From positions 1 through 35,520 of the forward strand of contig JAAFHY010000028.1 of the NCBI GenBank assembly GCA_013298505.1: 35,520 bases of DNA, given 5' to 3'. Below are positions 7,506 through 16,745 of the stretch, piece by piece; within the stretch, counting starts at the first letter, position 1, and each line of letters begins with the position of its first letter. A program made the translations under genes and the position numbers. The DNA comes from Cytophagales bacterium (GTDB lineage: Bacteria > Bacteroidota > Bacteroidia > Cytophagales > Cyclobacteriaceae). The notes under the pieces are model-generated. The model saw only the letters and a list, made by a program, of their open reading frames with translations. It had not been told where the DNA came from and made no database searches.

Positions 7506-8402
7506 TCAAAACGTTTTCACCCCTTGATCGTGGTAGGTGAACACGCCCATGGAAATGCCCAGCATGATTTCGTGGCTCACAAAATTTAAACTCGAAGCAG
7601 GGCTGCCGGGCAATTCGAACACGTAACCCAGCTTGAATTTCTTTACGCTTGCTTGCATCAACAGCCCATAGGTTTTGAAGTTGCGCGTGAAAATACCGGC
7701 CGAGTAATGTTCCCTAAAGGTGAAGGTCGCATTCACGTCTGCCGAAATGGGTGCACCTGCCGAACCGCGCAACAGCAGCGAGGGTTTGAACCGTACCGTC
7801 TCTGAAAGGAACCAAACATACGAGCCGAACAAATAGTAATGCTGCTTGTACAATTCGATCGATTGCCCTCCTTGGCTCACCGATGTGGGGATGAGCCGCG
7901 GCACCGAAAGGCCAACCATGTAGCGGTCGCTCTTCAACAACGCGCCCGTGCCCACATTGAATTTTGTTTCTGTGAGCGAATTGAATGATGGGTCGCCTGG
8001 GTCCCTGATCGTGAGCAACGATGCATCGTTGGAGTAGCGGAAAAACCCCGCTTGCAGCCCCAACGACAGCACGGCATCTTTCAAGTTTATTTTGTAGGCG
8101 TAGGCCGCGCTCACCTCAGTGTTCTTGGTGTCGCCAAGTTTGTCTTGGTTCACGTTCAGCCCGATGCCCAGTTTATTGTTGCGTGCCGAAATGTGGCTTG
8201 AGAAATTAAATGTGGAAGGGTTCGCCTCCAGCCCCGCCCACTGCGTGCGGTATTGGATAGACGCGTTGAACATTTTGTTGCTTCCCGCATAGGCCGGGTT
8301 GATGAGCAACGGGTTGTTCATGTACTGCGCATAGATGGGGTCTTGCTGGGCGGTTGCGGCAAGCGGAGCTGCTAATGCGAGAAGGAGTAGTAGATATTTC
8401 AT
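7506..8402 (-). CDS. PorP/SprF family type IX secretion outer-membrane protein
   Basis: Outer-membrane beta-barrel of the PorP/SprF family, 298 residues with signal peptide (MKYLLLLLALAAPLAATAQ). The diagnostic N-terminal block QDPIYAQYMNNPLLINPAYA directly follows the cleavage site, then alternating amphipathic strands and an aromatic C-terminus. Flavobacterium SprF, encoded just downstream of sprB, is needed to deliver SprB to the surface. Here too the gene lies 73 bp downstream of a giant secreted protein with the matching C-terminal domain type. The probable job is therefore export or surface attachment of that partner. The gene is clearly richer in G and C than the regions on either side (hand count 38 of 60 at 7741-7800), a property shared only with the 3' end of the upstream gene. 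Confidence 0.9.
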   Translation of the reverse strand: MKYLLLLLALAAPLAATAQQDPIYAQYMNNPLLINPAYAGSNKMFNASIQYRTQWAGLEANPSTFNFSSHISARNNKLGIGLNVNQDKLGDTKNTEVSAAYAYKINLKDAVLSLGLQAGFFRYSNDASLLTIRDPGDPSFNSLTETKFNVGTGALLKSDRYMVGLSVPRLIPTSVSQGGQSIELYKQHYYLFGSYVWFLSETVRFKPSLLLRGSAGAPISADVNATFTFREHYSAGIFTRNFKTYGLLMQASVKKFKLGYVFELPGSPASSLNFVSHEIMLGISMGVFTYHDQGVKTF

Positions 8403-8422
8403 AAGTTTTAAATTTTGGCCGA

Positions 8423-8456
8423 CCTCACCCCTATCCCCTCTCCACAGGAGAGGGGA
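8423..8456 (-). repeat. Dispersed GGAGAGGGG hairpin element, copy B
   Basis: TCCCCTCTCC (8434-8443) and GGAGAGGGGA (8447-8456) form a perfect 10-bp stem around ACA, with CCTCACCCCTA immediately beside it at 8423-8433. It occupies the 73-bp gap between two minus-strand genes. The same core and the same CCTCACC neighbour occur in copies A and C. On the minus strand it may reduce read-through from the giant gene into the PorP/SprF-like gene. Confidence 0.65.
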
Positions 8457-8475
8457 AGAGCTTGCGGCATTTTTT

Positions 8476-11400
8476 TTATTTTCTCAATGCGATAAACCCT
8501 GTTTTCTCCGATCCGCCATTGGCAAATTTGATTTTGTAATAATATGTGCCAGGAGGTAGCGCATCGCCACTGTTGTCCAATCCACGGAACACGCGGTTTG
8601 TGTTGTCGTAATTCTCTACCTCAAACACCACATCACCCCAGCGGTTGAAGATCATTACTTTATTGTTTTTTGTTTCGGGCAGTATGTCGATGTATTGGAT
8701 TTGGAAGGTTGGGTTCTTGTTGTCGCCATTGGGCGAGATGGCATTGTACACGGTAATGTTGCCTCCCAATTCGATGGCAACGGTTTGGGTTGTGCAGAGC
8801 GAGGTGAGGTCGCAAACCGAAAGGTTGATCACATCGGTGCCCGTAAAAGGGAAGCCCGCATAGTTGATCGAGAGCACCATGCCGCTGAGCGAGAAGGGCG
8901 CACCGCTGCTGATGCTGATTACTTGTAGCGTGCTTTCATCCAAATCGTTTTCAGGGTCGGAGATGAGCGGGCGCAGGTCGATCTTCACTTCGCCTTCGAT
9001 GAAGGCCGTAGCCGTGGTGCTGGCAACCGCTGGCGCGGTACAATTTTTTACCGAGGCGTTGGCATTCGCCTTGCTACTTTCGCACGTGCCATCGAAAATG
9101 GAGGCCTGGAAAGTTTTGTTCGAGGTGAGATTGGTAACTAATAGCTGGCTGTTCACTTGCCCGATAATGACGTTCGCCCCATCGTACCATCGGTAATTTC
9201 CATTCGTAGTACCTGAAGCACTGAGCGTGATGTTGCTGCCCGCGCACACGGCAGCAGCGGGGCTAACGGTGGGCGTTGGGGGCAATGGCAGCATGGTCGC
9301 GACCACTTCGGTGCGCGTACTCTCGCAAGTGCCGTTGTTGATGGCCGCCCAAAACGAAGTGGTGGTTGTGAGCGCGGGTGTAGGTATGTATATATCATTT
9401 GTTTGACCCGCAATGGCCGTTCCGCCAGTCGAAGTGGTGTACCAGCGATATTGCCCGTTAGCTCCTCCGCTTGCGGCAATGGAAATATCTGTTCCGCTGC
9501 AACCGCTGTTATTGATTGGAGTTGGTGGGTTTGGTAAAGGATTGACGGTAAGCGTTACCGCATTTGAAAAAATATCTGATGCCAAATCGCCTGATACTTT
9601 GCATCGGTAGTCTGCGGCTCCAAAATTTCCGGTTGTATTTACTGTAAGTGTAGGGGAAGTTGCTCCTGAGATACCGCCTCCGTCAGTAACGTCTGCATAC
9701 CCAACACCGTTAATGGCTACCACATCCATTTGGATAAACTGCCCATCAAATGCAGAAGGTGCTGGCGATATCCCAGGAATGATGATGGGATTGCCAAACT
9801 GATCTTTGTTTTTGAGAATTGCGTTTTCGATTGTAAAGGCTCTTAGCTCAACATTAGCTCCAGACTTAATACTGATCGTTTGCTGGTAGTCCATCGCAAT
9901 ACAGTATAAGTTCTCAACGCCTGCATTTAGATAATAGATTCCTGGAGGATCTGAGATTCGAAGTTCATAAATATTGTATGCAGTAGATGTAGGTGTTCCG
10001 TTCGCATTCCAAAAACCTGTTGTTGTACCGCCTAAATAGGTTTTTGTTTCTACCACACCCCGAAAGCGCATTGCTACGGAATATGTTGTACCGGAAACTC
10101 CACCCATAACCGCTATAACGGGCGCGGGATCAATAGCTGTGGCGGATATACCATCTGGTAAATCAGCTATTGATGGAATATTCCATCTTAAGCCACTAAG
10201 CGAGGCAGCCTCGGAACTTATTTTTTGCCATTGATAGGCAAGGTTGGTAGTACCCGATGATGCAAGAGTGAATGAAGCGGTCGCACCATCACACACTGCT
10301 GTAGAAATTGGTTGGGGAGATATAGTGATTGTTACAGGTGCTGGAACCGTAAAATTACTTGCACTCGTTACCGTATTGCAGCCAATTGACACCTCAATTG
10401 GCCCCGTTGTGGCGCCAACAGGAACAGTAACGGTTAGTGTGGTAGCCGTTGATGCTGTAATGATTGCAGGGATACCATTAATCTTGACAGCGTTGATGAA
10501 TGGTGTGTTGAAGTTTATTCCTGTTATTGTTACCGAACTCCCGATAGGGCCAGAAAGCGGTGCAAAGGAAGCAATGGTCGGTGGATTTATAAGGCCGACA
10601 AGATTCTGATAGATGGAAAGAGACCCACCGACAAAATTACCAACTACTATTTCAGGTCTGCCGTCTCCGTCAATATCTCCGGCTGTAATGCCTGCTGGAT
10701 TTGCACCTGTTGGTATGTTAATGCCAGCTGCAAATGAAGCAGAGGTGATTGACCCTACTGCCGAAGTGTTCTTAAATAAAGTGAACGCATCGCTACCGGA
10801 ATTTGTAACAGCAAGATCTAACTTCCCGTCCCCATCAAAATCTGCTAAGCCAAAGTGATTCGGTGTTGAACCCACCGCAAAATCAACTTTAGGTGAAAAG
10901 GATGATGAATTGATTGTACCTCCGGAAACATTTTGAAGGATCGAGATCGTACTAAACGCAAAATTATTAGAAGCTAGTATGTCTAGTTTGCTGTCTCCAT
11001 CCACGTCTGCCAATGCTAGCCCATAGGGTGAACTACTTGTTGGAAAATCTACCTTGGCTGCAAATGAACTTGAATTTATAACACCTAAGGAAGTAGTATT
11101 TTGAAATACGGAAACGGAATTACTTATATTATTTAAAGCAATGATATCTGGCTTGCTATCACCGTTAACATCACCAATCGCCACGTCATAAGGTTCTGTG
11201 CCAGTTGAAAAATTGACGGGTGCTGCAAACGTTGAGGTCGAGAAACTACCTGACGAACTTGTGTTTTTGTAAACCGAAACAGAATTGCTGAATCGGTTTG
11301 AAACGATAATTTCCGGTTTACCATCACCATCAAAATCTGCAATTGCTGTCTTCCAAGGGTCAAGCCCAGTAGCAAAATCTACTTTATTGTCAAATGAGAG

Positions 11401-13524
11401 ACTACCTGATGTACTGGTATTTCGATACACTGAAATTGCAGCACTTTGAGCATTCGCTACTACTAAGTCAAGCTTACCATCGCCATCAATGTCTCCCGCT
11501 GTTGCGCTCCATGGCTGGTCTAGGGTTGCTAAGTTGATAGGTGTTGAAAGAGAGCTAGAGTTGAGAACTCCACTGGTGCTTACGTTTCTGTAGATTGAAA
11601 GTAGGTTACTGCCACGGTTTGTGATTGCAATATCCCCTTTACCATCTCCATCAAAATCATTGATGGCAATACCCAGAGGATTAAAATCTGTTGCAATATC
11701 TACTTTGGGTGCAAAACTGCATGCATCTATCAAGCCTCCACCCGAGAATATTGGCAGAAATTGCTTGGATGAATAAGCAATTAGCCCCACCACCTGAACA
11801 GTAATAGGTTGATACGTTGCTCCAGTTGGAACAGTAACGGTAAGTTGCGTTGCTGTGGCAACGGTAACAGTAGCGCGGGTTGCCCCGAAGTAGACAATAT
11901 TGTTAGCCGGTGTGGTACTGAAGTTTGTGCCGGTAATGGTTACTGTAGTGCCTGTAGGGCCAGAGGTAGGGGTAAAGGAGGTGATGGTGGGTACTGAAAA
12001 AATAGGGTTATTTCTTAAAATCGATAAGCTATTCTCGTCACGATTAGCCACTACTAACTCTGCCTTGCCATCGCCATCCATATCACCAATGGAAACGGAA
12101 CGTGGATATAAACCCGAGGGAAAATCTACTTTGACGGCATAGCTAATAGCACCAACTGCTATACTGGTGTTTCTCAAAACGGATACCGTGTTGCTATTTT
12201 GATTAGCAACCGCTAAGTCTGGTTTGCCATCGCCATCCAAATCACTTATGGAAACGGCCCTCGGGATTGAACCTGAGGAAAAATCTATTTTGGCATCAAA
12301 ACCAATATTACCAGCACCTGTACTTGTGTTCCTGAGAATAGACACCGTGCTACTAAATCTATTAGCCACCGCCAGATCTGCCTTGCCATCGCTATCCAGA
12401 TCTCCTGTAGAAATGGAAGTAGGGGCTGAACCTGTGGGAAAGTCTATCTTAATATCAAATCCAATATTGCTGGGTCCTGTACTTATATTCCTAAAAATGG
12501 ATACTGTGTTGCTAATTTCGTTCGCCACTGCTAAATCAGCTTTACCATCTCCATCCAAGTCACCAATTGAAGCAGAACGTGGGCTTGTACCAGTCGAAAA
12601 GTCATCTTTCGTGGCGTAGCTAATCACTCCAATTCCTGTGCTCTTATTTCTGAAAATAGATAGAGTGCTATTAGAATAATTCGTCACCGCCAAGTCAGCT
12701 CTGCCATCTCCATCCAGATCTCCTATAGAAATAGAGATTGGCTGCGTTCCTGTCGTAAAATCTATTTTACTGGCATAACTAATAGAACCCACACCTGTAC
12801 TGGTATTCATAAAAATGGATATCGTATTGCTGGTATAATTTGTTACAGCCAAGTCATTCTTGCCATCTCCATCCAAATCACCTATGGCAACGGAAGTTGG
12901 TTCAGAGTCAGTAGTAAAATCTACTTTGGCAGCATAACTAATAAAACTTGGCCCTGTGCTAGTATTTCGGAAAACTGATATTGTGTTGCTGCTACTATTC
13001 GTCACCACCAAGTCAGCCTTACCATCGCTATCCAAATCGCCAATAGAAACGGAGTATGGGCTTGACCCCGTGGCGAAGTCTGTCTTAGGGTTAAAATCAC
13101 TTGGTGTAATGCTTCCCTTATTGGGTGAAAATGCAGGGATAAAGTTGGTGGTTGAGAATGCTTGTAAACCTGATGAGATATTGAGAACCGTAATGGATGC
13201 ATACTTAGCACCCGTTGGCACAGTCACAGTAAGCTGCGTTGCCGTAGCTGCTGTTACTGTTGCGCGCGTTGCTCCAAAATAAACAACGTTGTTAGGGGCT
13301 GTGGTGTTGAAATTTGTTCCGGTAATCGTAACCGTTGTGCCAACAAAGCCGATGACAGGTGTAAAAGCTGTAATTGTTGGAGATTGCCCAAATACATTGT
13401 GTAAAAGTAAGCTGCACAACAGCACAATGCACACAAATACCCTGCGTGAATGCTTACTGCTCCTGGGTTTGGATTGATTGCTAACTTGATTTCTCATTTT
13501 ACTCTTTATCAATTTTAGATTCAT
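8476..13524 (-). CDS. Giant secreted IPT/FG-GAP/Ig-like protein with gliding-motility-type C-terminal domain
   Basis: 1682 residues, secreted across the outer membrane by T9SS. A long basic leader and hydrophobic segment end near residue 47 (LLLHNVFGQ); ATG at 13497 is an alternative start. Order: IPT/TIG 47-133; seven FG-GAP/VCBS repeats 143-507; IPT 510-595; seven FG-GAP repeats 601-978; IPT 980-1066; an Ig-like domain begun at 1068-1101 and finished at 1273-1327 with a foreign insert between; two Ig-like repeats 1328-1493; a cadherin-like segment 1495-1588; and the gliding-motility-associated sorting domain 1590-1682 (VYNAISPNGDNKN, VMIFNRWGDVVFE, LPPGTYYYKIKF). FG-GAP repeats carry DLDGDGKAD-like calcium loops. 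It probably acts as a surface adhesin or shell protein, with the PorP/SprF-like protein encoded next as its export partner. Confidence 0.88.
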   Translation of the reverse strand: MNLKLIKSKMRNQVSNQSKPRSSKHSRRVFVCIVLLCSLLLHNVFGQSPTITAFTPVIGFVGTTVTITGTNFNTTAPNNVVYFGATRATVTAATATQLTVTVPTGAKYASITVLNISSGLQAFSTTNFIPAFSPNKGSITPSDFNPKTDFATGSSPYSVSIGDLDSDGKADLVVTNSSSNTISVFRNTSTGPSFISYAAKVDFTTDSEPTSVAIGDLDGDGKNDLAVTNYTSNTISIFMNTSTGVGSISYASKIDFTTGTQPISISIGDLDGDGRADLAVTNYSNSTLSIFRNKSTGIGVISYATKDDFSTGTSPRSASIGDLDGDGKADLAVANEISNTVSIFRNISTGPSNIGFDIKIDFPTGSAPTSISTGDLDSDGKADLAVANRFSSTVSILRNTSTGAGNIGFDAKIDFSSGSIPRAVSISDLDGDGKPDLAVANQNSNTVSVLRNTSIAVGAISYAVKVDFPSGLYPRSVSIGDMDGDGKAELVVANRDENSLSILRNNPIFSVPTITSFTPTSGPTGTTVTITGTNFSTTPANNIVYFGATRATVTVATATQLTVTVPTGATYQPITVQVVGLIAYSSKQFLPIFSGGGLIDACSFAPKVDIATDFNPLGIAINDFDGDGKGDIAITNRGSNLLSIYRNVSTSGVLNSSSLSTPINLATLDQPWSATAGDIDGDGKLDLVVANAQSAAISVYRNTSTSGSLSFDNKVDFATGLDPWKTAIADFDGDGKPEIIVSNRFSNSVSVYKNTSSSGSFSTSTFAAPVNFSTGTEPYDVAIGDVNGDSKPDIIALNNISNSVSVFQNTTSLGVINSSSFAAKVDFPTSSSPYGLALADVDGDSKLDILASNNFAFSTISILQNVSGGTINSSSFSPKVDFAVGSTPNHFGLADFDGDGKLDLAVTNSGSDAFTLFKNTSAVGSITSASFAAGINIPTGANPAGITAGDIDGDGRPEIVVGNFVGGSLSIYQNLVGLINPPTIASFAPLSGPIGSSVTITGINFNTPFINAVKINGIPAIITASTATTLTVTVPVGATTGPIEVSIGCNTVTSASNFTVPAPVTITISPQPISTAVCDGATASFTLASSGTTNLAYQWQKISSEAASLSGLRWNIPSIADLPDGISATAIDPAPVIAVMGGVSGTTYSVAMRFRGVVETKTYLGGTTTGFWNANGTPTSTAYNIYELRISDPPGIYYLNAGVENLYCIAMDYQQTISIKSGANVELRAFTIENAILKNKDQFGNPIIIPGISPAPSAFDGQFIQMDVVAINGVGYADVTDGGGISGATSPTLTVNTTGNFGAADYRCKVSGDLASDIFSNAVTLTVNPLPNPPTPINNSGCSGTDISIAASGGANGQYRWYTTSTGGTAIAGQTNDIYIPTPALTTTTSFWAAINNGTCESTRTEVVATMLPLPPTPTVSPAAAVCAGSNITLSASGTTNGNYRWYDGANVIIGQVNSQLLVTNLTSNKTFQASIFDGTCESSKANANASVKNCTAPAVASTTATAFIEGEVKIDLRPLISDPENDLDESTLQVISISSGAPFSLSGMVLSINYAGFPFTGTDVINLSVCDLTSLCTTQTVAIELGGNITVYNAISPNGDNKNPTFQIQYIDILPETKNNKVMIFNRWGDVVFEVENYDNTNRVFRGLDNSGDALPPGTYYYKIKFANGGSEKTGFIALRK
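10591..11724 (-). repeat. Second tract of seven FG-GAP repeats in the giant secreted gene
   Basis: Residues 601-978 contain seven units of about 50-57 residues, each with a core of the type DFDGDGKLDLAVTN followed by S-V-Y-x-N-T-S. The unit linkers (for example GSINSSSF-like strings) differ from those in the first tract. Several loops have degenerate calcium ligands, such as DVNGDSKPD and DVDGDSKLD. Confidence 0.8.
12004..13098 (-). repeat. First tract of seven FG-GAP repeats in the giant secreted gene
   Basis: Residues 143-507 contain seven units of about 53 residues (about 159 bp). Each reads approximately ISYAxKxDFxTGxxPxSxSIGDLDGDGKADLAVxN, then xSNTxSIFRNTSTG. The units are more alike than those of the second tract, which points to recent expansion or ongoing homogenisation. 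Confidence 0.85.
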
Positions 13525-13735
13525 AATTAAGGATTAGAATAATTGGTAAAGTTTTTTTCAATAAGCCATTTTCTACCCTGCATATTCATTAATCAAATCT
13601 GAGGTATCCCACGAGGATTATCATGCGCAAAACGTAGGACAAGGCACCTTTGAAGCTTCCCACTTTCGTACTACCTATTTTCTGAGTTTCTGTGCTTACT
13701 ATTACGGTAAATGTTTTATATTGAGTAACCTCTTT

Positions 13736-16723
13736 ATGCGCGTAGTTATTTTGTTTTTCTGCACTGTTAGCTCCCTGGCCACTGCACAGGATTTTTCGCA
13801 CTTACATTATAACATAGAAAACGGACTCGCAGATAACCGGGTACTCAGCATTACGCAAGACAGCCGAGGCTTTATGTGGTTTGGTTTGGGAGATGGACTA
13901 AGTCGTTTTGACGGCAGCGTCTTTAAAAATTATTTTAATATTGGCGATTCATCAACCCTTCCATTGCATTGGATTGATCATTTGGTTGAAACAAAGCCTG
14001 GTTATCTCGTACTGATTACAGCCGGATGTAAACTTGTAATTCTGAATACGTATACCGGGCAGTTTTACAGGCCCTCTGATTTTATTAATCGCCCCGTTTG
14101 TGGAGTAAATAGGATTTCACCATCTCGGTACCTATTAAGCTCAGAGGATACTTGCTTTGTAGCCGATGGGGACATGAAGTTGGTAGATGCTGTTATTCCG
14201 GATTTACAAAACAAAAGCGGTCTGATAATAGGGCAATCGCTAACTGATAGTAGTTGCCTGCTCAGCTTGCAGAACGATCCAACTGAATATTATTTATATC
14301 GATATGACGTAAAAAAATTAAGTAAGCTTGATCTTGGTTTAACACCGAGCGATGCAAATGTGTTACGGTTTAATTTTTATGACTCCATCAATCAATGGCT
14401 ATACTTCACCAACTTTTTTAGCGGAGTTTATCGATATTCGTTGGATGGGAAACAATTAAAGCATTGGCCAATGCGTAACTATGACTTTTGCAATTTTTTT
14501 AATGATAGCACACTGTTTATCGGAAGGCTTGATGCAGGAGCTATCTTATTGAATTTAAAGAATGATTATAAAATTCGTTTAAACGTCAATAATAAAATTG
14601 CCTATGATGCCCATACCCTGTTCAAGGATATAGAAGGCAATTTCTGGATAGGAACAGATATAGGAGTTACCCGGCTTAAAGTGAATCAACAGCTTGTTAA
14701 AAGTTGGGAGAAGTTTGAGCCGCAGCCAAGCGCTGGTAATTATCCTATTCGCATTCTTCGGGGCAAAGACCAGCGCATGTACCTTGCGTTCTACGCACTA
14801 CCCTCGTTGTATCAACTAGATTCAAAAAATGACGAATGGAAACTATTTTCAAAGAATTTAATTACCGGACCGTGGTGCGTTAACCCGGTGGGCGATGACA
14901 TCATTTTCACAGGCGGGCAAACCGCAAAGTTTACAACATTCAGTCCGCTCACAGGTAAATTTCAGCATTCAACAGATTTTTTAAAACGTTATTTTCCAAA
15001 CTCCGATGTTCTTATTCTCGCTTTTCAGCATAGTAATGGAGATCGGTGGTACAGCGCAAACAAAGGTGGTGGATTTGTGCGGGTAGCTGCAACTGACGGG
15101 GCGATTCATCACTACACAAAAAATGGAGCACGAGGGCATTTTTCCTGGAGTTATTATTCTACTTATGCAGAAGACGATTCGGGAGATTTATGGTTTGGTG
15201 TAAATAAAACAGGTTCGTTGTTACACTGGGATTATCAAACAGATAGGTTTTCGGAAGTCTGGCTCGATACAATCCCAGGCATGAAAGGCAGGATATATGA
15301 TGTGATCAACGAAGTGATCCACGATAAGCAGAACAATCTCTGGATTGCATTTGACGGTGGAGGCATTGTTCGCTATGATCATGCTCGTCAACGCCTAACC
15401 CGCTATACCGATGAGGATGGACTTCCTTCCCGCTTTGTAAGCTCGATGATTTTTGATGGCAAAGGAAGACTATGGCTTACAACGTACACAAAAGGTATAA
15501 GCTGTTTGCTGGTGGATGAGAATAGAATCCGAGCATTCACAAAAGAGGACGGCTTGAAGGAAAATGAGTTTCCGGAACGTTGTATTTATTATGATAGTAT
15601 TGAAAACAAAGTGTGGATAGGGGGCGCATCATCCGTTATGAGGTTTGATCCTGACTCGTTGCTGGCACAGGATAAGAAAGTTATCACGGTTTATCTTGAT
15701 GAGATTTATATCAACGGAAAGCAATACCCGCATAATCCCGTGGAAAAACTTGACTTACCGTATGAAAAAAATAATATACAGTTATATTTTTCCGCCATTA
15801 ATATGGATCGTAAGTCTATTCACCTTGCCTACAAGCTTGAAGGTTATGATACAGCGTGGACGAACAGCTTGTCAGGTACGGTTGCCGCGTATGCTAACCT
15901 GCCACCGGGCGACTATGCTTTTGCCATTAAGGCCAGCTATAAGGGAGACAGCAGGCAGGCTTATTTTTCAAAACCTTTTACATTTAACATCGATACGCCA
16001 TGGTTTCAAACGGTATGGTTTCAAATCATCGTTATTGTTACTTTTATTTTAGCAGTAATTTTATCAGTTCGAGAGTATTATTCTAGGAAAGCTGAAAAAC
16101 AAAAACTCATACTTGAAAATAAGCAAGCCGTAGAAAAAGAACGCACCCGAATTGCCACCGATATGCATGACGACTTTGGTGCAGGACTGAGCCGCATTAA
16201 GTTCATTAGCGAGAAGATTAAGCTGAAATCAAAGAAAGAATCTTCACTTAGTCATGACTTGACCAAAATTTCTGATTACAGCGATGAGATGGCAGAAAAG
16301 ATGAATGAAATTGTTTGGGCTTTGAACGAACGATATGACTCGCTTGAGGATCTTGTAAGTTTCAGCCGAGCTTATGCAGCCGATTACCTACAGCACCATC
16401 CTATCAAACTGAATTTCACATCAAATATTAATACAAACCAATTGGTAAAAGGAGAGGTGAGACGCAACGTTTACCTGGTTATAAAAGAGTCACTTCATAA
16501 TATTGTGAAACATGCCGGGGCTACTCAAATTGAAATTAACTTTCAGATTACAAATCGATTAAAAGTAACGATCCGTGATAATGGTAAGGGTTTTAGTACC
16601 AATCATATCAGACCCTTTGCCAATGGAATTAGTAATATGATAAAGAGGATAGAGGATATAGGCGGTAAATTCGAATTATTCAGCGAGCAAGGCACCACCA
16701 TCATCCTTGTGGTTGATATCTAA
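13736..16723 (+). CDS. Periplasmic-propeller sensor histidine kinase (Reg_prop, Y_Y_Y, HisKA_3)
   Basis: Two-component sensor of 995 residues. The ATG at 13736 is preferred to a TTG at 13721 because it starts a clean signal peptide (MRVVILFFCTVSSLATAQ). The periplasmic part is a beta-propeller with at least five Reg_prop motifs (SRGFMWFGLGDGLSRFDG, EGNFWIGTDIGVTRL, SGDLWFGVNKTG, QNNLWIAFDGGGIVRY, KGRLWLTTYTKGISC). A Y_Y_Y domain follows near residues 675-750, then one membrane helix (FQIIVIVTFILAVIL). The cytoplasmic kinase has a HisKA_3 phosphoacceptor His811 in ATDMHDDFGAGLSRIKF, then ATPase blocks ESLHNIVKHA, DNGKGF and GTTIIL. Unlike the common hybrid form in Bacteroidota, no receiver or AraC domain is fused; the regulator is the separate next gene. 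The ligand is unknown. Confidence 0.9.
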   Translation: MRVVILFFCTVSSLATAQDFSHLHYNIENGLADNRVLSITQDSRGFMWFGLGDGLSRFDGSVFKNYFNIGDSSTLPLHWIDHLVETKPGYLVLITAGCKLVILNTYTGQFYRPSDFINRPVCGVNRISPSRYLLSSEDTCFVADGDMKLVDAVIPDLQNKSGLIIGQSLTDSSCLLSLQNDPTEYYLYRYDVKKLSKLDLGLTPSDANVLRFNFYDSINQWLYFTNFFSGVYRYSLDGKQLKHWPMRNYDFCNFFNDSTLFIGRLDAGAILLNLKNDYKIRLNVNNKIAYDAHTLFKDIEGNFWIGTDIGVTRLKVNQQLVKSWEKFEPQPSAGNYPIRILRGKDQRMYLAFYALPSLYQLDSKNDEWKLFSKNLITGPWCVNPVGDDIIFTGGQTAKFTTFSPLTGKFQHSTDFLKRYFPNSDVLILAFQHSNGDRWYSANKGGGFVRVAATDGAIHHYTKNGARGHFSWSYYSTYAEDDSGDLWFGVNKTGSLLHWDYQTDRFSEVWLDTIPGMKGRIYDVINEVIHDKQNNLWIAFDGGGIVRYDHARQRLTRYTDEDGLPSRFVSSMIFDGKGRLWLTTYTKGISCLLVDENRIRAFTKEDGLKENEFPERCIYYDSIENKVWIGGASSVMRFDPDSLLAQDKKVITVYLDEIYINGKQYPHNPVEKLDLPYEKNNIQLYFSAINMDRKSIHLAYKLEGYDTAWTNSLSGTVAAYANLPPGDYAFAIKASYKGDSRQAYFSKPFTFNIDTPWFQTVWFQIIVIVTFILAVILSVREYYSRKAEKQKLILENKQAVEKERTRIATDMHDDFGAGLSRIKFISEKIKLKSKKESSLSHDLTKISDYSDEMAEKMNEIVWALNERYDSLEDLVSFSRAYAADYLQHHPIKLNFTSNINTNQLVKGEVRRNVYLVIKESLHNIVKHAGATQIEINFQITNRLKVTIRDNGKGFSTNHIRPFANGISNMIKRIEDIGGKFELFSEQGTTIILVVDI

Positions 16724-16745
16724 CGTAAAGCACTTAAGTGAAACG

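Noticed and set aside
10591-13098. Regular repeats of about 159 bp that could look like a repeat array or CRISPR
   Set aside because: The period matches FG-GAP protein units, the repeats are diverged in DNA, and there are no identical short repeats with unique spacers.
8645-13477. Many open frames on the plus strand opposite the giant secreted gene
   Set aside because: They are shadows of a repetitive coding sequence; their translations have no signal peptide, domain or family pattern, and the minus-strand frame is continuous with clear domains.
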